DNA of 41,436 bases, from NCBI GenBank assembly GCA_900175165.2, contig FWWN02000593.1, forward strand, positions 827-42,262. The letters are read 5' to 3'. Positions 31,816-39,469 of this stretch are shown here, one piece after another (positions within the stretch are counted from its first letter, which is position 1; each line of letters opens with the position of its first letter). Source of the stretch: Rhizomucor pusillus (taxonomy: Eukaryota; Mucoromycota; Mucoromycetes; Mucorales; Lichtheimiaceae). The notes beneath the pieces were generated by a model that had not been told where the DNA came from, searched no databases, and was given only the letters and a program-made list of their open reading frames with translations. A program made the translations under genes and the position numbers.

Positions 31816-32763
31816 TTATCGGTTGGGAGAACTTTTTCCTAGATTCTTCAGAATCTGAAGACCGGCTGCCATATTCGAGTGATTTCTTGTTGACACTAGT
31901 CTATGCGCCTCCTTTTCAATTTGCTCCCTTGTCTTGTCAATAAATGACTTTTCGCTCTCCAGGATATCAATGCCCTGCAGTTCTGGATCTTGCATTATAT
32001 TATCTGTTTCGCGGGTAAGTACGGTATAAAGTTAAGGAATGCATCGCAGGCACTAACCAATCTCGTGCAAGGTTAAAGCAGCAGCCCTCATATCTCCTTC
32101 CTTCTCCACAGATCCTGCGGCATCCTTTCCAGAAGCATCGAATGAAAGCTGTGATTCGAGTCGATGGATTAATACAAGGAAACGATGAAGGCGGCGTAAA
32201 AGACTTGATGTTAATTGTATATTTTCCAGCTGAAGGTTATAGGTTTGAAGTTGCTCGTATGGATTTCGAACTTTCTGACCGAGCCTATCATCCATGGTGA
32301 GAACAGGTTGATAGATCTAGCCTCGTTTCAATAGAACCTGTTTAGCGACGATTTCAGTTCTATTATATTTTCCTGTACAGTAGAAAGCACAGTCTCGAGT
32401 TCTCGGATCCCTCGGACTTGGTCCAAAAGTATTTCGTATTTGGAGCCAATCTTCAAAATCAATTAACTATCAAGAGTCTTTAATTTTTCACTGTAAAACG
32501 TACCTCGTTCTGTATCTGTTTATCTATACTTTCTATACTGAAGGATAGTTTCGAGAGTGCTGTTGCTACATCCGTGCCATCGTCCGTAGCTGTCTGATTT
32601 GCTACCGCTTCTGCGTACGCGTTCGCATCGAAATCGTCCGACAAAAAGTTGTCAAATTCTTTGAATGCGTAGTCTTAGGATCCTGTACTGAAATGTGGTA
32701 GACAAGAAGAAGGATACCAATATAGTTGTCTATTTCCTGCAAGGAAACCGGGGCACTTGGCAT
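31816..32763 (-). CDS. COG5: COG5-like protein, N-terminal COG5 domain only
   Basis: Resembles conserved oligomeric Golgi complex subunit 5, a tether for retrograde intra-Golgi vesicles. Five exons, 32718-32763, 32504-32673, 32338-32450, 32058-32284 and 31816-32003, join in phase to 247 aa. The COG5 signature is clear: EFDNFLSDDFDANAYAEA, the helical IGSKYEILLDQVRGIRELET, QKVRNPYEQLQTYNLQLENI, DNIMQDPELQGIDILE, and a terminal AAGLQILKNLGKSSPNR. In full-length COG5 the protein continues for hundreds of residues past this point; here a stop codon follows and the neighbouring cyclophilin promoter starts within 210 bp. Either a short functional form or a 3' truncation. The 80 bp to the MTR3 start codon make a divergent promoter. 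Confidence 0.82.
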
Positions 32764-32843
32764 TACAAATGGAAGCTGGGTTGCAAAGTTAACTTGGTTG
32801 CAAACCATTTCCTTCTTCTTTTGCTTCGTGACTTTCTATCAAC
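32764..32843. promoter_or_regulatory. Probable bidirectional promoter, COG5-like / MTR3
   Basis: Eighty bases separate the start codons of two divergent multi-exon genes. No TATA box is evident. The compact arrangement parallels that of FAM50 and NBS1 in this window. Confidence 0.5.
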
Positions 32844-33907
32844 ATGGATCGTAAACGCGTCTGCGGCCCAGAGCTTAGTGTACAACCGTTCTTTGTGGAT
32901 CAAGAGCAAGCACAACAGATCTTGGACAGCAATAACAAACGGGCAGATCAGCGAGGCGTGGAAGATCTTCGACCTATATGTATGCAGTTTGGATCACGAT
33001 CACGATTCTACTCCAACTGACAGCATCTCGTTAGTCTTGAAAACAGGCTTAATAACGCAGGCAAATGGTTCTGCATACATTGAAGCAGGAAACACAAAAG
33101 TCGTCTGTGCAGTGTAAGGAATGAAGGTTTAACAAACTGTTCTAAAGCGGTGGCTAACATGCAACAACAGCTACGGCCCAAGACAGCTCAAGCGAGCAGG
33201 ATTTTCTAGTAACGGAATACTTAATTGCGAGCTCAAATTTGCAACATTCTCCTGCACGAAGCGAAGGCAGCATATGCGGGTAGGACAAGGACAGAATGAT
33301 AAGTGCGTTGAAAGTTTATTGATTTTTGATGAAATCACCAGGACGCGGAAGAAAAAGGGTTTTCTCAGGTTTTGACACAGGCACTCACGCCCGCAGTACG
33401 CTTAGAATTACTGCCCAAATCAGCAATCGATGTATATATCACTGTTTTGGAAAACGACGGAACAAGTTCATGTCTCGCTGCTGCTATCATCGCTTCAAGC
33501 ACTGCATTGGCAGACGCGGGTATAGAAATGATAGATCAAGTGACAGCTTGCTCAGCGGTAGGTGTAACTATTTTGCACGTTAAAAAGCTATGTAACTCAT
33601 TGATCCCAAGCTTTTGGTCGACAAGAAAATCTTGATGGACGGAACCGAAGCAGAAGAACGAAGGAAAGATGGGTCTGTTGTGGTATCCTACATGCCATCG
33701 ATAAATGAAGTTACACATTTGCTACAGACAGGTGCTACAGATACCACGGAGATCTCTCAGGTAATGTCTCTTTTATATTTCACTGTAGAACTTTTTACTT
33801 ATGAATCTCTAAAGGCTTTGGAACAATGCATTGATGGTTGCTCAAAGATTTACAATGTCATGTCTACAGCTTTGTTACAATCATTGGAAAATAAATCAGT
33901 TCCATAA
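32844..33907 (+). CDS. MTR3: RNA exosome subunit MTR3 (EXOSC6), RNase PH-like
   Basis: Non-catalytic RNase PH-fold subunit of the nine-subunit exosome ring, acting in 3'-5' RNA processing and decay. Six exons, 32844-32979, 33035-33113, 33171-33279, 33342-33557, 33611-33760 and 33815-33907, give 260 aa. Landmarks in order: NNKRADQRGVEDLRPI, LKTGLITQANGSAYIEAGNT followed by KVVCAVYGPRQ, LKFATFSCTKRRQHM, LTQALTPAVRLELLPKSAID and TALADAGIEMIDQVTACSA. These match MTR3 rather than RRP41/RRP46 in the N-terminus and in the lack of catalytic acidic residues. The third intron was chosen so that the CTKRRQHMR-DAEEK join stays in frame; a GT ten codons later does not. It ends 13 bp from the convergent histidine phosphatase. 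Confidence 0.9.
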
Positions 33908-33920
33908 TCCGATATTGCAT

Positions 33921-34658
33921 CTACGAATCCGCCATGTCTCGCCAGTCTGCAGTGTCAACATGCCTCAGTTCCCGGTGGCGCCAAGCTTCTGTCCTAACGA
34001 AAGCTGTTTGCATGATTTGACACACATCACCGTGGGCTACTAGGATGACAATTTTGTCTGCCATCTTGGCTTCAATTTCTTCCGAGATGAAACGGGTCGT
34101 ACGGTCACATACGCTGCTCGGCGATTCGATTCCCTTGCTACTGTGTTCACCGTGGTTTGGAGCTGCAGCATCATCCTCCCAGCAGAGCTTGTAGTTATCA
34201 TCATTGGTCATATCAAATTCGCCGTAAAAACGTTCACGCAACTCGATGTTAGGAGTGGGGGAATCAATCGCTCCATTGTATAGCTTCTCGTTTAGAACGT
34301 TTCTGATGATTTCAGCAGTCTGTCGAGTACGAACGAAGGGAGAGCAGAAAATGACTACTTGCTTATGCTTCTCGGGCTGTAGGTGTTGTGCTAGAAGTTC
34401 CGCAGACTGTAATGTGTTACTGCTTACAGCATACTCATCCATCAGTTTCCACTAGCACAGTTGTACCTTCTTGACCTGTTCCTTGCCGCGTTCGTGCAAG
34501 CCCCAACCAGTGTTCAGGGGTCCTCCGATCTCTGGAATCGCGATTTCGGGATTCGAGCAAATGAGCTTTGCATTATTTGCAAGCGAAAAGCCATGCCTGG
34601 CTATAAAGTAATGATTTTTCAAGTTTTCAGGCAAATGATTGTAAGAATGCTGGGTCAT
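33921..34658 (-). CDS. Histidine phosphatase (phosphoglycerate mutase-like) superfamily protein
   Basis: Branch-1-type histidine phosphatase. The catalytic RHG motif is at residues 21-23 (NHYFIARHGFSLANNAKLI), the second block is VVIFCSPFVRTRQTAEIIRN, the acidic position lies in ELRERFYGEFDM, and the second catalytic histidine is in IVILVAHGDVCQIMQ. Two exons, 34459-34658 and 33921-34422, give 233 aa. The join uses a 36-nt intron with a weak donor (CT/GTGCTA), the only arrangement found that keeps both halves in frame; an in-frame TAG otherwise interrupts it. Substrate is unknown; no presequence is visible. The start codon chosen gives MTQHSYNHLPENL; the frame is open further upstream but without resemblance. 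Confidence 0.78.
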
Positions 34659-35676
34659 CACTAGAGCAATGAAAACAGGCACTAGTGCGTTTCCATTGCC
34701 AACCAGAGCTGTCAAATCCGTGAACAGCAAACTCCGTTGAATAGATCTTGCTGGTGTTGACAGCGACCTGATACAGGTTTTCCATACACGAAGATATATC
34801 CATCGCTTAAGATGGCACAATCTGAATGTCCACGTAACCTGTGGTGGAAAAATATATTCTGAGAAACGTGTATCCTGCGTCACAGCGAGCATAAACTACA
34901 GTAGACTGGGAATGCCTTGCAGCTTACCATATAACATCCCGTTTTTGAAACACGGTGCATAATCTGCTTATGACAGACTTTTGGATGAAACAGATCGAAA
35001 ACATGACACGTTTATCCTTCTTGTTGGTACCTGGAAATCGTTATTACAGAATCGCGCGTTTGCATTGCTCAAAGTGTTATATTTGGAATATTTGCTTACT
35101 CCAGTTGACCTCCGCCGGACAATATCAGATACTGCTCTGTGATCGGTCCTGGGACGGTGTAAAGAAGTACACTTTTTCCAAAAATTAATGTCGCTGCAAT
35201 TTGTCGTTTTGGTGTATAAATGTATTATAAAATTTCACAGAATGCGACATTACTTTTGGGAAAAATGTACATTCAGATCAGGTTAGCTTGTTTGTAAATT
35301 TTTTACCAAGTTCCTTTGTGTACACGGCTGAAATTTCAGCAGGTTTCTTGGTTCATATCGATCATTAACGGAAGGATAAATTGCATATTTTACTCATTGT
35401 AGATTCCATTAGCGTTGCAATCACGCCGACTTCGCCCGACAATTTTTCGCTGCAGGAGAAGCTTTTGGCGAAAAATATTCTACCGATCAAGCAGGATGAT
35501 GAACAGCTTGGACGATCAGCCGAAGAATTGCCCAAAAATGGGACAATTTTATCATGGCTTTTTTTTGCCGACGGTCTCTTTAGAGAAAAAGCAGTAAAGG
35601 AACAAGATATTTTCATAAGCCTGCTTTAAATGGTTTGAGCGGATCAGATCAAGTATATATGTAGAAAGAGCTAAAA
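34659..35676. other. Unassigned region
   Basis: No gene recognised. An 83-codon open frame at about 35381-35629 on the plus strand ends KEQDIFISLL and reads like protein (LLAKNILPIKQDDEQLGRSA) but matches no family known to me. A perfect 14-bp palindrome, GCTGAAATTTCAGC, lies at 35327-35340. The region adjoins transposon debris and may be part of it. Confidence 0.35.
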
Positions 35677-36180
35677 TCAAACATCATCGTCTTGATCAGC
35701 ATTGTCATCGCCCTTGTGAACATCGTCCGGATTCGCCTTGATGATTTTTCTAGTTCTCTGCTTCTTAACGGGGGTGAAGAACGTATCTGGGCACATGTCT
35801 CGCTGGCGTGTCCGAAATGACCGGTAGCCCCGTAAAATATTTTGCCCTCGTAAACGATTGTACGCAGGTTTAACAATTCTTTGCAGAGTCTGGTGGTGAT
35901 GTTTCCACGAGAGCAACAAGTCCAGGGTCTCTTCGAAGTCGCTCAAAGTTACAAGTCGCCCACTTGTTGGATAACGTACGCACCATCCAGGCCCTGCACA
36001 GAAATCATGTATCTCACGGATCTTAACGTCTCGCGTATTATTTTCATTTTTTATGTTACAACTAATTCGGCCTTACCGATCCAATCCATGTCAAAGAAAA
36101 ACAAATCTCGGCGATCCTTTTCATCGATCGGCATCCCTCCGTATGGCTTCGGAATGGCTTTTTCGTGCAAGCATTCTTGA
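35677..36180 (-). pseudogene. Unidentified two-exon fragment, possibly transposon-derived
   Basis: Two minus-strand pieces join well: KAIPKPYGGMPIDEKDRRDL followed by FFFDMDWI (about 36082-36180), then, across a GT-AG intron (acceptor ctgtgcag), GPGWCVRYPTSGRLVTLSDF leading to EETLDLLLSWKHHHQTL. The protein ends with a basic stretch (PVKKQRTRKIIKANP) and an acidic tail (GDDNADQDDDV). No in-frame start was found upstream, where a TAG interrupts the frame. I do not recognise the family. The neighbourhood of transposase remains suggests a mobile-element gene, but a truncated host gene is possible. Confidence 0.4.
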
Positions 36181-36346
36181 TTTGTTTCTGTACTCCAAGA
36201 CTATTATGTGATACTCTTTCATAAGCGCGATAACATCCAGCAAACTATCATCTTTAAACTACAAAAAAGGCGTGCGAGTCAGTCATACTGAAAGAAGAAA
36301 CAAGAAAAATTCCAAAAACGTCGTACATCACTCCAGCATTATCATA

Positions 36347-37088
36347 TCAAGATCCCCAGCTGTTGGTCTTAATGACAAATTGCGGTCGACGGAACATTGT
36401 GGCAAGAGTACTTTTGACAGAATTGTATGCGTAGACCTTTTTGGGAACTGCATGGTTGCCGCTGGTGCGCTTAAACAATTGTTGGCCAAGGTGGCAAACT
36501 TGCGTGCACTTGTGGTCATAGACAATTTGCTGGACAGGATCGTCAACTCTATCCAAAGGAAGTTCGTCCACGTCGAAGGTCTTCTGCAGGTTGGACAGAC
36601 AACGTAACGCTTGATAGTGCCAGTTGCTGAACCGTGTCTTACATGCTTTCGAAGTGTTGCTAGCTTCATTGGCAGACGAAATGACACTGAAAAAGGCTCC
36701 AGAATGGCATTGATGAACTGCATAAGCAGTTCTGCACAATTAACATGCGTTAAAAATGCGATAGGATAACTCAACATTCACTTTCTTTTATTGTCACTGC
36801 TCTTTCTTCATGCAAGTAATCGTCGTCAGCAAGCAACATGTTCTCATCCTGATCTGCGACACTTTCTTCGCCATGACCATGCTCGCTATCGAAAAATTCA
36901 TCGTCGTCAAAAACGTTATCATGAACGTCGGGCAGTGGAGCAAATCGTAAGACGAATTTATCAGTTTCTGCATGGCACTCATCATTCGCAACGTCAACGT
37001 CCATATCCATTCCTGTATTATGATCACCTGTATTTCCCTCTGTATAAACATCACTGAGGTAGAGCCATGTTATTAATGATCCACCCAC
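36347..37088 (-). pseudogene. Broken Tnp2/KDZ-like (CACTA-type) transposase N-terminal region
   Basis: Minus-strand frames give, in order, an acidic segment (DNVFDDDEFFDSEHGHGEES), then CAELLMQFINAILEPF, then RYVVCPTC, and after a frame change near 36590 DPVQQIVYDHKCTQVCHLGQ and finally KVYAYNSVKSTLATMFRRP. Fungal Tnp2/KDZ-type transposons encode an N-terminal region with this layout: an acidic start, a helix ending in INE/INAIL, a (F/Y)VVCPxC zinc site with later cysteines, and a YxYxSLxxxLxxxxxRP box before the catalytic domain. The catalytic part is absent here. The frameshift and missing 3' part mark it as dead. The family assignment is by pattern only. Confidence 0.5.
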
Positions 37089-37963
37089 TGCTTTAAAAAC
37101 ACATCACAACGGCGCCTTTTAATGGTACCTGAAATATCAGCTTATGCAAATGAATTCGCACGCTACTTCCAGCGCCAGTCTGGGCGATTGTAAGTTGTAA
37201 CAACTTTATTTATATTCTATTAGCTCTCTTTCAAGAGAAGGCTCTGAATGAGTATCCCAGTAATGGTGGCAGGCTTAAAACGAGCATAAAGTAGGATGTC
37301 ATCGCGAATGCGCTTGCGAGTTTGTCTTTTGTGGCAGTAGTTACCAAAGCGGTCGATTGTGGTGCATTTTTTGCATTCACAAGGGAATTACTGGACGTTC
37401 TGTTCGTTGGCAGCAAATTCGATATGACAATCTGGATGAGGAAGTGACAGGCAGTAACTTAGCAATTTATTTTTCAAGCACAATTTCGAGAGCAGCAATT
37501 GAATTTCATGCAATCGTCCAGATACTCTACAGATACACCGGATGCTCCGATTTATGTGTAGTGACTGGCGCGTCACAAGGGCAGTTTCACCTTCTGTGGC
37601 CACTCCAATTTCTCATCATATGTCGTGTGCGTATTCTTCCCTGGATGTCTATCTTGCTTCTTGAAGAATCAATCCAGCAATAAAGGATACAATATCTTTA
37701 CAGGCGAATTCGATGCTGGGCTTTATTGTTCTGACAGTATATATTTCTGTCTATCTACAAGGAAGCTGCTGGAGGATACAGAAGTGTACAAGTCTAATGA
37801 AATCTTCTAAACAGCTTGATGAACCTGCTTCACTTAGCGACTTTCGGTAATGCTAGAATGTTTCTCCGAAACACCCAATCAAACGCGTCGACGTAATAGT
37901 TTTACCGAAAAATTGCTTCGCCTTTACGAGTTAATATAATTTCCGAAAAATTTTGGTAGCAAA
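37089..37963. other. Unassigned region upstream of tRNA-Ile
   Basis: No supported gene. Open frames on both strands between 37231 and 37690 lack recognisable motifs. Together with its flanks it is probably degraded mobile-element sequence. Confidence 0.35.
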
Positions 37964-38057
37964 GCCCCTGTAACTCAGTTGGTTAGAGTGCGGTGCTTAT
38001 ACTAAAAGGTATACCAGAGGCACGCCGAAGTCGCGAGTTCGATCCTCGCCAGGGGCA
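37964..38057 (+). tRNA. tRNA-Ile (UAU) with a 20-nt intron
   Basis: Acceptor stem GCCCCTG/CAGGGGC is perfect, D-arm ACTC/GAGT, T-arm GCGAG-TTCGATC-CTCGC, discriminator A. The anticodon arm is CGGTG-CTTATA with anticodon TAT; the 3' half of the stem, CGCCG, appears only after removal of about 20 nt (38002-38021). The insert contains GGTATACC, which can pair with the anticodon, as is typical of nuclear tRNA introns removed by the tRNA splicing endonuclease. A TTTTTT terminator follows at 38067-38072. Confidence 0.9.
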
Positions 38058-38066
38058 TCGATAGTA

Positions 38067-38072
38067 TTTTTT
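38067..38072 (+). terminator. Pol III T-run terminator of tRNA-Ile
   Basis: Six thymines ten bases after the tRNA 3' end, the standard RNA polymerase III stop. Confidence 0.8.
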
Positions 38073-39038
38073 CGCAGTTGTTCCTCCAGTGCATCGTCTC
38101 TTTACGTTTTGCACTTTGTTTTTCTAATTTTTATGACGAGAACAAATATTTTGCACTTTTGAATATGTATGTGTGTTCGTGAAATCAGAGAATGCCCGAC
38201 AGAACATGTAAGTGGATTGGCAATGAAACTTGGGTCGAATTTAACGCGATTGGTATACTGTATCGCTGGGATCCACTCCACACGTCGACGACTTCCTCTT
38301 TTCTCCAGTGTTTGTTGCGTCTGCTGCACTGATTTCTGATCCAAATATATGCTCGTTTTTTTTTGTGTATGATGTTTATTCAGGGTGCGCCAAAAAGGCC
38401 GCACCATTGCTATCCTTCAAATCAAAAAACTGCAAAATCTATATAGAATTAACTGACGATTCCCTATCTAGTTGCGTAACGTGGGCAATAGCTTTCTCCC
38501 CCTCTATGGTTGGGAGGAATGGCTCTTCATCAAAGACATGCCGCCAATGAGCTTCCCAAATAATGGCATATGTAGTCCGACAGAAACTCGAATAGTGCTG
38601 CCGAGAAGGGGATTGCTAAAGGGCCGGTAAAGCGGGATTTCAAATTCAAAATTCACAGATATTTCCCTGGACAGAAGCTGATTACAAAAATAATCAAGAG
38701 AGTTTAGTACTAGCGGGAACTTACGAATTCGCTTCACCAAACCGATTTATCTTTAATACGGAAATAAAAGAGAAATAGTCTAAATATTACGACGCATCAT
38801 GTTTGGGCTTTAAGACGAGCCTAATCCGAAGAGGATTTTGGTGTTGTCCTTCTTGTTGGCGCTGATAATGCGATTGATTATTGATGCCATGCTCAGAGCA
38901 GACACGTCTATACATGGTGTAGATGCTTGGATGAGTATATCCTCCTCAAATCATGATATAGTAGAAATGCTGATCATGCAGTTGCAATGCAACATGCTTA
39001 TAGCTTGTGTATCTTGTGTTATTCATAGGTAAGAATAA
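38073..39038. other. Unassigned region with hairpin
   Basis: Frames at 38102-38407 and 38504-38740 (minus) and 38838-39032 (plus) lack recognisable motifs. A hairpin GGTGCGCC-AAAAA-GGCCGCACC with one bulged base lies at 38384-38405. Given the transposase on its right flank, part of this may be the 3' end of that element. Confidence 0.35.
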
Positions 39039-39392
39039 TTAATTTCCATGGTCGCTGTAGATTTCGATTGGAATAGAGAACCCGTCACTGGCCAATAGTA
39101 CACGGTCAGGGGCATAGAACCAGTACTGCGATTAGGAGCATTGCCGTTTTTCCTTCAACACCATCGCCACCCTATCTTGTAAAAATATCCCTGCTTGTAA
39201 GTACCATTCCTTCTTAGAATCAAGATATTGATACATCTCTTCTTTAATTTCCTGATACGAATCTTCACCGTCAACTCTCTTCAATGCATAAGCCAAACAC
39301 CGAAATCCGCAATTACCATCTCGCCGAGGATCGAATACTTGAACGACTTGGTTTCTAGGTATAGCAGGAGATAAAAATGGCCAGTGATCATG
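39039..39392 (-). pseudogene. OTU cysteine-protease-like frame next to Mutator-like transposase
   Basis: The minus strand encodes VVQVFDPRRDGNCGFRCLAY, which matches the OTU protease active-site block (aspartate, then DGNC-x-FR with the nucleophilic cysteine), followed by a helix (DSYQEIKEEMYQYLDSKKEW) as in OTU domains. After an in-frame TAA (39132-39134) the same frame continues YWFYAPDRVLLASDGFSIPI-EIYSDHGN, which fits the middle of an OTU-type domain. The catalytic histidine was not found. It lies 3' of, and on the same strand as, the Mutator-like transposase, so it was probably a downstream exon or second gene of that element. The internal stop indicates decay. Confidence 0.6.
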
Positions 39393-39469
39393 ACTAAAAC
39401 ATTGTCAATTATGAGCTGATTTCTACTATTATTATCTTATCGACATCGTTTATTTCACTTGCGTCTTCT

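Noticed and set aside
32980..33034. Reading MTR3 exon 1 through the first intron (RPICMQFGS...)
   Set aside because: Hits a stop soon after and loses the conserved LKTGLITQANG block; the GT-AG join restores it.
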